Assembly (NCBI GenBank): GCA_005885555.1
Contig: VAWN01000031.1
Span: 1 to 55,745 of the forward strand
Length of the DNA stretch: 55,745 bases
From: Actinomycetota bacterium
Lineage (GTDB): Bacteria > Actinomycetota > Actinomycetes > Mycobacteriales > Micromonosporaceae
Reading direction: 5' to 3'
In this document: in pieces, positions 26,365 through 34,567 of the stretch
Layout: each line of letters starts with the position of its first letter
How positions within the stretch are numbered: the first letter of the stretch is position 1
Position numbers and translations under genes: made by a program
Notes under the pieces: model-generated
What the model saw: only the letters and a program-made list of their open reading frames with translations
What the model was told of the DNA's origin: nothing
Databases searched by the model: none

Positions 26365-27330
26365 ATGAACAGGGAACTCACCGGGTACCTGTCGCGCGTG
26401 GAGGTGGCGATGGTTGCGTCCCTCGTCCACGAGGCGCTGTTCTACCGCACCGCGGACGACTACCGGGCCGGCACCGTACCGTTCGTGGAACGCGCGCTCG
26501 GCCGGGACGAGCCGGTGCTGGTGGCGGTACCCGGACCGCGGATCGACCTGCTCGCCGCCGCGCTCGGCGCCGGGGCGGCGCAGGTGCGGTTCCTCGACAT
26601 GACCAGCGCCGGACGCAACCCGGGCCGGATCATCCCCTGGGTGCTGCACGCGTTCCTCGACGAGCACGCCGGCCGGCGGGTACGCATCGTCGGCGAGCCG
26701 ATCTGGGCCGGCCGGTCGGTCGACGAGTACCCGGCCTGCGTGCAGCACGAGGCATTGATCAACGTGACGTTCGCCGGGCAGGTGGCCAGCATCCTGTGCC
26801 CGTACGACGCGGCCGCGCTGCCGGACGGGGTGCTGCACGACGCCGCGTGCACCCATCCGGTGCTCGTCGACGCGCAGGCGCGCACGGAGAGCATGCGCTA
26901 CACCGACCCGGACGATGTCGTCGCCGCGTTCAACCAGCCCTTCGCCGAGCCGGCACCGCAGACGCCCACGCTGGACTTCGACGCGCCGAGCCTGCCGCTG
27001 GTACGGGATTTCGTCGCCTTCTACGCCGAGCGCGCGGGCATCTCCGGCCGCCGGGTCGACGACCTCCAGCTGGCCGTGAACGAACTGGCCAGCAACGCGG
27101 TCGTGCACGGCGGCGGGGCCGGGCAGGTACGCGTGTGGCCGGGCGACGGGCAGCTGATCTGCGAGGTTCGCGACCGGGGCAAGGCGGAAGGGCCGCTGGC
27201 CGGACTGGTACCCCCGGCGCCGGAGAGCCTCGGCGGCCGCGGCCTGGTCCTGGTCAACTACCTGTGCGACCTGGTCCGCATCCACACCGGCCCGGAGGGC
27301 ACCGCGGTCCGCGCCTACCTGGACCTGTAG
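26365..27330 (+). CDS. RsbA-like anti-sigma regulator (MEDS sensor plus HATPase)
   Basis: This 321-residue cytoplasmic protein has an N-terminal MEDS domain (about 15-175; LVHEALFYRTADDY, VRFLDMTSAGRNPGRII) and a C-terminal RsbW-type ATPase domain (about 200-318; AVNELASNAVVHGGG, CEVRDRGK, GRGLVLVNYLCDLV). This architecture is called RsbA-family anti-sigma regulator. It probably senses a small molecule and controls partner-switching of a SigB/F-type sigma factor. A GTG or ATG nearer residue 16 is an alternative start. It is convergent with another RsbW-like gene, with a 19-bp tandem duplication between them. Confidence 0.88.
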   Translation: MNRELTGYLSRVEVAMVASLVHEALFYRTADDYRAGTVPFVERALGRDEPVLVAVPGPRIDLLAAALGAGAAQVRFLDMTSAGRNPGRIIPWVLHAFLDEHAGRRVRIVGEPIWAGRSVDEYPACVQHEALINVTFAGQVASILCPYDAAALPDGVLHDAACTHPVLVDAQARTESMRYTDPDDVVAAFNQPFAEPAPQTPTLDFDAPSLPLVRDFVAFYAERAGISGRRVDDLQLAVNELASNAVVHGGGAGQVRVWPGDGQLICEVRDRGKAEGPLAGLVPPAPESLGGRGLVLVNYLCDLVRIHTGPEGTAVRAYLDL

Positions 27331-27356
27331 CGCCTGCCTGGACCTGTAGCGCCTGC
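27319..27356 (+). repeat. 19-bp perfect tandem duplication across a stop codon
   Basis: The unit CTGGACCTGTAGCGCCTGC occurs twice in a row (27319-27337 and 27338-27356). It contains the last Leu-Asp-Leu codons and the TAG stop of the RsbA-like gene, so the second copy is an untranslated echo of the gene end. Confidence 0.9.
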
Positions 27357-27361
27357 CGGAC

Positions 27362-27775
27362 CTACAGCGCGGCCGCCAGCCGCACCGTCGTCCCGTGCCG
27401 CCCGGTCTCCAGGCTGAACGCGTCGGCCAGTGACCGGGTCAGGTACAGCCCGCGCCCGCTGGTCGCCTCGGCCGGCGGCTGGACGAGTGGCAGCCGCCCG
27501 TCGGGGATGCCCGGCCCGGTGTCGGCGACCTCGCAGACCAGCTCGCCGCCGGCCACCCACAGGCGCAGCCGGCCCAGGCCGCCGCCGTGGATCACCGCGT
27601 TGGTGATGATCTCGTTGACCGCCATCACGAACGCCTGCAACCGCACGCCACGCAGTCCTTCCTGCGCGGCGCAGGCGGCCACCCGGCGGCGCAGGCCACC
27701 CAGGTCCGGCCGGCGGAACTCCAGGGCGATCAGCGGCGCGCGGGTACCGTCAGCCTCCGGCTGCGGCCACGGCAT
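27362..27775 (-). CDS. RsbW-like ATP-binding protein
   Basis: This 137-residue protein is a single GHKL ATPase domain of the anti-sigma/RsbW type: VMAVNEIITNAVIHGGG (N-box), CEVADTGPGIPD (G1) and SGRGLYLTRSLADAF (G2). It would bind an anti-anti-sigma or sigma partner. GGGGGAGG upstream supports the ATG at 27775; an in-frame GTG-type start 30 bases upstream is less likely. It is divergent from the Vms1-like gene, with 125 bases between. Confidence 0.87.
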   Translation of the reverse strand: MPWPQPEADGTRAPLIALEFRRPDLGGLRRRVAACAAQEGLRGVRLQAFVMAVNEIITNAVIHGGGLGRLRLWVAGGELVCEVADTGPGIPDGRLPLVQPPAEATSGRGLYLTRSLADAFSLETGRHGTTVRLAAAL

Positions 27776-27900
27776 CTCCGTGCCTCCCCCTGGTCGGTGT
27801 CCCACGGTGTCCGGATCGCAGCCTACCGTCGCCCGGGGTACCCGGAGATTTGCCGGACTTGGCGGGTTAGCGCCGGGAGCGGTCGGGTACCCGACGGACC

Positions 27901-28920
27901 ATGAACCTGGGTTACCTGCGGCCGCTGCACGACCGGCCCGGTCCGTGGGCGTCGGCGTACCTGGACGCGTCCACCGACGCCGCCGACGCGCGCAAGCGGA
28001 TCGAGCTGGAAGCGCGGGCGGTGGACGACCAGTTGGACGGGGCCGGCGCCGACCCCGCGACCCGGGAGGCCGTCGGGACGGCGATCCGCGGGCACACCGG
28101 TACCGGGCGGCACGGCCTCGCGGTCTTCGCCGCCGCCGGACAGGTGGCGCTCACCCGCGGGTACCCGCAGCCGCCGGCCCAGCCGGCCGGGCACTGGGCC
28201 GCCTACCCGGCCCTGCTGCCGTTGCTGGCCGGCATTGGGGAGCAGGTGCGCTGGCTGCGGGTACTGGTCGACCGCACCGGCGGCGACCTGGTGCTCGACA
28301 CCGGGGAGACGCTGCGCACCGTCGCGCCCGGCGACCGGTACCCGATCCACAAGGCGCAGCCGGGCGGCTGGTCGCAGCCGCGGTACCAGCGGGCGGCGCA
28401 GACCAACTGGGAACGCAACGCCAAGGAGGTCGCCGAGGCGATCGCCCAGGCCGTCGACGAGGTCGGCGCCGAGGTTGTCGTGCTGGCCGGCGACGTGCGG
28501 GCGCGGCAGCTGCTCGGCGAGCACCTGCCGGCCACGGTCGCCGAGCGGCTCGTGGCGACCGACGCCGGATCCCGGGCACCGGGCGCCGATCCGCAGCCGC
28601 TGGACGAGGCCACCGAGCGGGCGGTACAGGAGCTGGTCGAGCGCCGGTACCGCGACCTGCTGGACGCCTACCGGGCCGGCCTCGCGCACGGGCTGGCGGT
28701 CGGGGGCCTCGCCGCCGTGCGTACCCCGCTGGAGTGGGGCCAGGTGCAGACACTGCTGCTGCACCGCGACGTCGCCGGCGGTACCGCCGACCCGCTGGTC
28801 TGGGCCGCCGTCGGGCAGGACGCCGACGTGGTACTCGTCGACGCCGGGCACGAGCGGCTGCCCGAGGGCGTGGGTGCGGTACTGCGCTTCCGGGCGTCCG
28901 GTGCGCCGGCCGCGGGCTGA
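27901..28920 (+). CDS. Vms1/eRF1-like (baeRF family) protein
   Basis: This 339-residue protein resembles the bacterial archaeo-eukaryotic release-factor family annotated as Vms1/Ankzf1-type peptidyl-tRNA hydrolase. The key loop is QPGGWSQ, which supplies a GxxQ (GWSQ, residues 156-159) like the catalytic motif of Vms1. The C-terminal half has an eRF1/L7Ae-like pattern (VVVLAGDVRARQLL and VVLVDAGHERL). It may release stalled nascent chains from tRNA; that role is inferred from the family. Related actinobacterial genes are often linked to stress or dormancy, which suits the two RsbW-type neighbours. Confidence 0.78.
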   Translation: MNLGYLRPLHDRPGPWASAYLDASTDAADARKRIELEARAVDDQLDGAGADPATREAVGTAIRGHTGTGRHGLAVFAAAGQVALTRGYPQPPAQPAGHWAAYPALLPLLAGIGEQVRWLRVLVDRTGGDLVLDTGETLRTVAPGDRYPIHKAQPGGWSQPRYQRAAQTNWERNAKEVAEAIAQAVDEVGAEVVVLAGDVRARQLLGEHLPATVAERLVATDAGSRAPGADPQPLDEATERAVQELVERRYRDLLDAYRAGLAHGLAVGGLAAVRTPLEWGQVQTLLLHRDVAGGTADPLVWAAVGQDADVVLVDAGHERLPEGVGAVLRFRASGAPAAG

Positions 28921-28965
28921 GGCCCGCGGCGGACCGGGCTGAGGCCGGCCCCTACGCTGGCGACC

Positions 28966-30546
28966 GTGCCCGATGCCGTCGTCATCGGCACCGGACCCAA
29001 CGGTCTGGTCGCCGCGAACCTGCTCGCCGACGCCGGCTGGGACGTCGTCGCGCTGGAGGCCGCCGCCACGCCCGGCGGCGGGGTGCGCTCCGCGGCGCTG
29101 ACCGCGCCGGGCTTCGTCAACGACGTGTGCAGCTCGTTCTACCCGCTGGCCGCGCAGCCCGCGCCGCTGGGCCGGCTCGGGCTGACCGACTTCGGCCTGC
29201 GCTGGCGGCACGCGCCGGCGGTGCTCGCGCACGTCGCGCCGGACCTGCCCGCCGCGGTGCTGTCCCGCGACCTCGACGCCACCGCCGAGTCGGTGGAGCG
29301 GCACGCGGCCGGCGACGGGCAGCGCTGGCGCGACCTCTACGCGTACTGGCGCCTGGTCGCCCCGCCGCTGCTGGACGCGCTGTTCACGCCGTTCCCGCCG
29401 GTCCGGCCGGGTGCGCGGCTGCTGCGCCGGCTCGGGCCGGGCGGCGCGCTGCGGGTCGGCCGGCAGATGCTGCTGTCCGCCAACCAGTTGGGCGCGCAGT
29501 GGTTCCGCGGCCAGGGGGCGCCGCTGCTGATCGCCGGCTGCGCGCTGCACACCGACCTCGGGCCGGGGGAGGCGGCCAGCGGCGGCTTCGGCTGGTTGCT
29601 GGCCATGCGGGGGCAGGAGCACGGTTTCCCGGTACCCGAGGGCGGGGCCGGGCGGCTCACCGACGCGCTCGTCGCGCGGCTGGCCAGCCGGGCCGGCCAG
29701 GTGGTCTGCGGCGCGACCGTGGACCGGGTGGTGGTCGGCGGCGGCCGGGCGCTGGGCGTGGGTACCCGCGACGGCCGGTGGTACCGCGCCCACCGGGCGG
29801 TACTGGCCGACGTCGCCGCCCCGGCGCTGTACCTCGACCTCGTCGGGCCGGCGCACCTGCCCGGCCGACTCGTCGAGGACGTCCGCCGGATGCGCCTCGA
29901 CCACGCGACCGTCAAGGTCGACTGGGCGCTGTCCCGGCCGGTACCGTGGCGCGACCCTGCCGTGGCCGGTGCCGGCACCGTGCACGTGGGCGTGGACCTG
30001 GCCGGGATGTCGCGGTGCGCGGGGAGCCTGTCCGCCGGCGCGGTACCCGACGAGCTGTTCCTGATCTGCGGCCAGCTCACCACCTGCGACCCGAGCCGGT
30101 CGCCGGCCGGTACCGAGTCGTTCTGGGCCTACACCCACGTGCCGCAGCGGCCCGACTGGCCGGCCGCCGCGGTCGCCGAGGTGGCCGACCGGATGACCGC
30201 CCAGCTGGAGCGGCACGCGCCGGGCTTCACCGACGCGGTGCTCGCCCGGCACGTGGCGGGCCCTGCGGACCTGGAGCGGGAGAACCCGAACCTCGTCGGC
30301 GGTGCCCTGATCGGCGGCAGTGCCGCGGTGTACCAGCAGGGGCCGTTGCGCCCGGTTCCGGGCCTGGGCCGGGCGGACACCCCGATCGACCGGCTGTACC
30401 TGGCCAGCGCGTACGCCCACCCGGGCGGGGGAGTGCATGGCGGGCCGGGCGCGAACGCGGCCCGCGCGGCGCTGGCCCGGGACCGGTGGGGCGGCCTGTA
30501 CGCGGGCCCGGTCCGCGGCGCCCACCGGTTGCTCTACGGGCAGTGA
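28966..30546 (+). CDS. Phytoene-dehydrogenase-like FAD oxidoreductase
   Basis: This 526-residue flavoprotein begins with the dinucleotide-binding motif VVIGTGPNGLVAANLLADAGWDVVALEA and ends with the conserved YLASAYAHPGGGVHGGPG segment. Both are typical of the NAD(P)/FAD phytoene desaturase-like family (COG1233). Many actinobacterial members are not carotenoid enzymes, and no carotenoid genes are nearby, so the substrate is unknown. A GTG start is used. Its stop lies inside a perfect bidirectional hairpin. Confidence 0.88.
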   Translation: MPDAVVIGTGPNGLVAANLLADAGWDVVALEAAATPGGGVRSAALTAPGFVNDVCSSFYPLAAQPAPLGRLGLTDFGLRWRHAPAVLAHVAPDLPAAVLSRDLDATAESVERHAAGDGQRWRDLYAYWRLVAPPLLDALFTPFPPVRPGARLLRRLGPGGALRVGRQMLLSANQLGAQWFRGQGAPLLIAGCALHTDLGPGEAASGGFGWLLAMRGQEHGFPVPEGGAGRLTDALVARLASRAGQVVCGATVDRVVVGGGRALGVGTRDGRWYRAHRAVLADVAAPALYLDLVGPAHLPGRLVEDVRRMRLDHATVKVDWALSRPVPWRDPAVAGAGTVHVGVDLAGMSRCAGSLSAGAVPDELFLICGQLTTCDPSRSPAGTESFWAYTHVPQRPDWPAAAVAEVADRMTAQLERHAPGFTDAVLARHVAGPADLERENPNLVGGALIGGSAAVYQQGPLRPVPGLGRADTPIDRLYLASAYAHPGGGVHGGPGANAARAALARDRWGGLYAGPVRGAHRLLYGQ

Positions 30547-30573
30547 CCGGCGCCCCACGTGTACCGGTCACTG
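30541..30573. terminator. Bidirectional hairpin covering two stop codons
   Basis: Perfect 10-bp arms CAGTGACCGG and CCGGTCACTG (30541-30550 and 30564-30573) contain the stop of the oxidoreductase in one arm and of the convergent DUF5709 gene in the other. Confidence 0.75.
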
Positions 30574-31101
30574 CACCTCGTCGTCGGGTACCGCGTGGAC
30601 GGCCAGTTCCTCGGCGCTCGCGCCACCGCCGGCCGCGCCCGCGTCGAAGGCGACCTCGTCCTTCTCCTCGACCGGGTGGGCACCCTCGTCCGGTGCGACG
30701 AGCCGGCCGACCCGGGTGTCCGGCGGCAGCCCCGGTTCGGCGCGGTCGTACATCGACACCGGCGAGCCCAGGTGCGGATCGACCGGCGTGTCGTCCGCCC
30801 ACGGCGGCCGGCTCTCCTCGTCGCGCAGTCCGTCGCCCACCCCGTCGGGCGTGCGGTCCGGCTCCTCGCGGGCCAGCCGCAGGTCCAGCGGCTCGCCCCG
30901 GCGCTGCTCCCGCGCCGTGGTGCCGTACTCGTCGACGGCCGCCGCCCCGTCCTCGCGATCGCCGGGCAGCGGGTACGGGTCGGGCCCGTCGGCCACGCGC
31001 GGCGAGTCGACGTCGTCGTACGCGGTCGAGTCGTCGTCCGCGTACTCCGGGATCCCGTCGGCCGCCGGATCCGACACCGGTTTCGGGTAGCTGTCGTCCA
31101 T
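30568..31101 (-). CDS. DUF5709 protein
   Basis: This 177-residue, highly acidic protein is rich in Asp, Glu, Pro and Gly and has no membrane segment. It matches the actinobacterial DUF5709 family in composition and in motifs such as the PDTRVGRLVAPDEGAH segment and the VAFDAGAAGGGASAEE tail. Members are of unknown function, probably largely disordered. ATG at 31101 is preferred, with AGGTGGA upstream; a GTG nine bases earlier is possible. It is divergent from the DUF1360 gene. Confidence 0.82.
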   Translation of the reverse strand: MDDSYPKPVSDPAADGIPEYADDDSTAYDDVDSPRVADGPDPYPLPGDREDGAAAVDEYGTTAREQRRGEPLDLRLAREEPDRTPDGVGDGLRDEESRPPWADDTPVDPHLGSPVSMYDRAEPGLPPDTRVGRLVAPDEGAHPVEEKDEVAFDAGAAGGGASAEELAVHAVPDDEVQ

Positions 31102-31195
31102 GCCATCCACCTACCCGCGGTACCGGTGGCGACACCTGCCGCTCCGCGTGTCGCCTGCGCGTTTCACCCCGGCCGGGCCTGGGTAGCGCAGCGCT

Positions 31196-31717
31196 ATGAC
31201 GGGTGTGCTGAACCGCGTCCGGGCCGCCGCGGCCGGGTACGCGCCGGGGCAGGGCCGGCCGCTGCGTGGGTACCTCGCGACGCTGGGCGCCTACGCCGGG
31301 CTGCTGGGTGGGCTGACCGCCGCCGCCCGGCTGACCGGCCGCACCGCGCCCGACCGGCTGGACACCCGCGACGTGCTGCTGATGGGCGTCGCCACGCACA
31401 AGGTGAGCCGGCTGCTGGCCAAGGACGCGGTGACCAGTCCGCTGCGCGCGCCGTTCACCCGGTACGCGGGGCCCAGCGGCGACGCGGAGCTGGGCGAGGA
31501 GGTACGCGGCACCGGCGGGCAGCACTCGGTCGGCGAGCTGGTCAGCTGCCCGTTCTGCCTCAGCGTCTGGGTGGCGACCGGGTTCGCCGCCGGGCAGGTG
31601 TTCGCGCCGCGGCTCACCCGGCTGGTCGCGGCGACCTTCACCGCCGTCACGGTCGCCGACGTGCTGCAGCTGTGCTACGCCGCCGTCCAGCAGCTTCCCA
31701 AGCGGGCGGCGGCCTGA
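31196..31717 (+). CDS. DUF1360 membrane protein
   Basis: This 173-residue protein has two or three hydrophobic segments and the DUF1360 hallmarks: LLMGVATHKVSRLLAKDAVTSPLR and SCPFCLSVWVATGF, the latter with a CxxC pair. The family is of unknown function and is found in Firmicutes and Actinobacteria, often in spore or stress contexts. The ATG has no strong ribosome-binding site and may be leaderless. A perfect 14-bp hairpin follows. Confidence 0.85.
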   Translation: MTGVLNRVRAAAAGYAPGQGRPLRGYLATLGAYAGLLGGLTAAARLTGRTAPDRLDTRDVLLMGVATHKVSRLLAKDAVTSPLRAPFTRYAGPSGDAELGEEVRGTGGQHSVGELVSCPFCLSVWVATGFAAGQVFAPRLTRLVAATFTAVTVADVLQLCYAAVQQLPKRAAA

Positions 31718-31742
31718 CCGCCGGTTCCCCGCGCCGGACGCG

Positions 31743-31778
31743 ACCGGGCGCCCGGCACGATGCCGCCGGGCGCCCGGT
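31743..31778. terminator. Bidirectional terminator with perfect 14-bp stem
   Basis: ACCGGGCGCCCGGC and GCCGGGCGCCCGGT (31743-31756, 31765-31778) pair exactly around an 8-base loop between the convergent DUF1360 and TIGR03118 genes. Confidence 0.82.
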
Positions 31779-31793
31779 ACCGAAGCGGTGAAC

Positions 31794-32888
31794 CTACATG
31801 GTGGCCGGGATGAGCTGGCCGACCAGGCCGTGCGACTCGTCGTCCGGACCCGCGCTGAACCACAGCGTGCCGACGCCGCCGCTGCTGGCGGTGCCGGGCT
31901 TGAGGTCCCACAGGCCGTCGATGGCGAGCTTCTTGCCATCCGCCGCCCGCACTTGGCCGAGGAAGTGGCCGTCGCGGAAGGCGCTGATCTGGCCGTCGCC
32001 GAAGTTGCCGACCAGCAGTGCACCGGCGAACTTGCCGAAGCTCGCAGGCGCGATCGTCATGCCCCACGGCGCGTTGAGCGTGCCGTGGGTGGCGATCCGG
32101 TGCACGGTGAGGCCGAGGTCGGTGTAGGCGTCGACGATGCCGAGGCCCGGACCGTGCGCCTCGTCCTCGCTGCCGGGTACCTGCTTGGCGTACGACACGT
32201 ACACGGTGTCGCCGTCGACCATCACGTTGAACGGCGCGTACCCCATCGGCAGCCGCGGGTCGTTGAAGAACTGGTTCGGCAGGGTGAGGTGGGTGAAGGT
32301 GCGGTCGAACACGTCGACCCGCCCCTGGCCGAAGTTCGCCGCGAGCAGCAGCGGCCCGAACGGCGTCGTCCACAGCGCCAGGCCCTTGTAGACCGCGCCC
32401 TCGACGTGCGCGCCGACGAAGGCGTGGGTGCGGTTGACGGCCGGGCTCCAGCCGGTGACGTCGCCCTCTTCGCTGTCGAAGATGAACACGGCCGAGCCGG
32501 AGGCGGTCGCGCCGGCGTCGGTGGTACCGGTGATCACGAACTGCCCGGTTCCGTTGAAGACCTGGCCGGTGGGCGCGCCACCGGGGATCGCGACCACGAA
32601 CGGCGACTTGGCCACCGGCGCCCCGTTGACCCCGCCGGGGTACAGGGTGGCGGTGTTGGTGCCGTTGTTGGCCACCCAGATGGGGCTGGTGGCGCTCAGC
32701 GCCAGGCCCCAGGAGTTGACCGCGTTCGGGTCCAGCACGTTCGGGTGCTGCATCGGGTCGTCGGAGACCTGGTTGATCTGGGTGACCCGGGGTGGTGGCC
32801 CGTCGTCCGCCTGCGCGGGGCTCGCGGCGAACGGTAAGAGCAGGGCCAGGGTGGCGCCGGTGGCGCCGAGACGCGTGAGACGGTTCAC
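31794..32888 (-). CDS. Secreted TIGR03118-family beta-propeller protein
   Basis: This 364-residue protein has a signal peptide (cleavage after about SPAQA, residue 27). Its body matches the TIGR03118 family: INQVSDDP near the N-terminus, NSWGLALSATSPIWVANNGTN, an AYTDLGLTVHRIATHGTLNAPWG segment, and LWDLKPG-type endings. Repeated NHL-like blades suggest a beta-propeller. Function is unknown. The GTG at 32888 has GGGGGATCA just upstream. It is exported and probably soluble or wall-associated. Confidence 0.87.
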   Translation of the reverse strand: MNRLTRLGATGATLALLLPFAASPAQADDGPPPRVTQINQVSDDPMQHPNVLDPNAVNSWGLALSATSPIWVANNGTNTATLYPGGVNGAPVAKSPFVVAIPGGAPTGQVFNGTGQFVITGTTDAGATASGSAVFIFDSEEGDVTGWSPAVNRTHAFVGAHVEGAVYKGLALWTTPFGPLLLAANFGQGRVDVFDRTFTHLTLPNQFFNDPRLPMGYAPFNVMVDGDTVYVSYAKQVPGSEDEAHGPGLGIVDAYTDLGLTVHRIATHGTLNAPWGMTIAPASFGKFAGALLVGNFGDGQISAFRDGHFLGQVRAADGKKLAIDGLWDLKPGTASSGGVGTLWFSAGPDDESHGLVGQLIPATM

Positions 32889-33224
32889 GGGTGATCCCCC
32901 AATCGACAGCGTTCGCTGCCTCCGTCCGTGACGAACGCGCCCCGGGGGTACCCGGTTCACTGCGCTACCGCGTCACGAAAGACCCGACGTTCCCGACGTG
33001 CCAAGTTTGTCAAGCCGGCTTTCCGTCCACCGGACGGATGGCCGGAAGGCATGCGGGTGACCAGGCGATCGGTTGATCGGCCGCGGCGCTGGTAGCCGGA
33101 GCGCGTTGCCGGTGTGCGGGACCTCCGATCTCCTGATTGACGGTCACGAACCGTGAGATCTATCGTCCAGCGGTAGTCGGGCGGATGGCGGAGGCAGACC
33201 GGCGGCGGTACCGATCGGAGCAGC
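32889..33224. other. 336-bp intergenic region with inverted repeats
   Basis: No gene is seen between the divergent TIGR03118 and binding-protein genes. A compound hairpin at 33015-33045 pairs CCGGC with GCCGG outside and TCCGTCC with GGACGGA inside. A smaller inverted repeat, TCACG-AAC-CGTGA (33144-33156), lies about 70 bases before the binding protein gene, inside a GATCTC/GAGATC pair (33127-33160). These may be operators for the transporter operon. Confidence 0.5.
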
Positions 33225-34559
33225 ATGGTGATCCAACGCGTCGCTGCACTGGCCAGCGCGGCGTTGCTCGGCGCGGTCCTCACCGGCTGTTCCTCCACCA
33301 GCATGCTGAACGTGCCGCAGGACGATCACGCGGAGTTGCAGATCTGGATCCGCGAGCCGCCCGGGTCGAACCAGGCCGCCGTCGCCGACAAGCTGGTCAA
33401 GGCCTTCGTGCGCAAGACCGGGTACCGTGCCCGGTCGGTCGCCCTGTACGAGGACTTCGAGACCAAGATGCAGCAGCAGGCCGCCTACCGGCAGCTGCCC
33501 GACGTCGTCATCAACGACACCGCCCAGCTGGGCACCATGCAGTCGCAGGGCTGGGTACGGCAGATCGACCGGAGCAGCTTCCCCGGCGGCGCCGACCTCA
33601 GCGACCGGGCGTGGCACGCGGCCCAGGCCGACGACGGCAACTACTACGCCGTACCCTTCAGCGCGCACACCTTCGCCCTGTTCGTCCGCGCCGACTGGCG
33701 CGCCCGGCTGGGTCTGCCGCCCCCGAAGACCTGGGCCGACGTGCAGAACATGGCGATCGCGTTCGCCACCCGCGACCCGGACGGCGACGGCCGCAAGGAC
33801 ACCTACGGCATGGTCATCCCGGGCAGCACCAAACGCGGTTACATGGCGTGGTACTACTCCAACCTCCTGCTCGACTCCGGCGGCGACTTCCTGGCCGAGA
33901 TACATCCCGGCCAGTGGGTACCGGCGATCAACGACGACAAGGCCATCGCCGCGGCGACCTGGCTGAAGAACCTGTTCTGCCAGTACCACGTGGTCGACCC
34001 GAACGCGGTGCAGGACGACACCCCGCTCGCGCACACCACCTTCGAGAAGGGCATCGGCGGGATCTACCTGACCGGGCCGTACATGCTGCCCCGGTTCGTC
34101 AAGAGCATGGGCAGCGCGCGGCTGGAGGTCTTCCCGCTGCCGGCCGCCCCCGGTGCCGCCGGCCCGAGCGCGCTGGGCGAGGGCGAGAACGTGTACCTGA
34201 CGATGGGCTCGCCCAACCGGGCCGGGCAGCTGGCCTTCGCCGAGTTCGCCACATCGGTGGCGGGCCAGACGATCGCGATGGACGGCGACGGCGGCGGCCT
34301 GATCGTCCGGCTGCCGGTGAACACCAAGGTCGACCTCGGCGCGATCCACCACGACCCGCGCTGGTCGGTGTTCCAGCAGGTGTACAACACCGCGAAGTAC
34401 ACCCCGCAGGTACCGAACTGGGCGCCCTTCCGCCAGCTGGCCGCCGATACGCTCAACGCGGTCATGGCCGACTGCGGCTCGGACCTGAAGGGTTCCCTCG
34501 ATAAGCTCGCCAACCAGTTCACGGACGAACTCAAGCGGCAGAACGTTTACGGGGGGTAG
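33225..34559 (+). CDS. ABC sugar-binding lipoprotein, transporter A
   Basis: This 444-residue protein has a lipobox signal (VLTGCSS, Cys about 22) and the fold of an extracellular family 1 solute-binding protein. Family-type segments include DPDGDGRKDTYGM, an EF-hand-like loop common in this group, then FEKGIGGIYLTGPYMLPRF and the C-terminal AVMADCGSDLKGSLDKLA. It should capture a sugar or sugar acid and hand it to the two permeases that follow. It is clearly paralogous to the protein at 39772, sharing PGSTxRGY, TGPY and RLPVNTxVD. No ATPase is encoded nearby, so a shared MsiK-type ATPase is expected. Confidence 0.92.
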   Translation: MVIQRVAALASAALLGAVLTGCSSTSMLNVPQDDHAELQIWIREPPGSNQAAVADKLVKAFVRKTGYRARSVALYEDFETKMQQQAAYRQLPDVVINDTAQLGTMQSQGWVRQIDRSSFPGGADLSDRAWHAAQADDGNYYAVPFSAHTFALFVRADWRARLGLPPPKTWADVQNMAIAFATRDPDGDGRKDTYGMVIPGSTKRGYMAWYYSNLLLDSGGDFLAEIHPGQWVPAINDDKAIAAATWLKNLFCQYHVVDPNAVQDDTPLAHTTFEKGIGGIYLTGPYMLPRFVKSMGSARLEVFPLPAAPGAAGPSALGEGENVYLTMGSPNRAGQLAFAEFATSVAGQTIAMDGDGGGLIVRLPVNTKVDLGAIHHDPRWSVFQQVYNTAKYTPQVPNWAPFRQLAADTLNAVMADCGSDLKGSLDKLANQFTDELKRQNVYGG

Positions 34560-34567
34560 GCGGGCCG

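Noticed and set aside
26796-31199. A 1467-codon open frame on the plus strand
   Set aside because: It crosses several recognised genes in another frame and has the Arg/Ala/Gly-rich composition of a GC-bias shadow.
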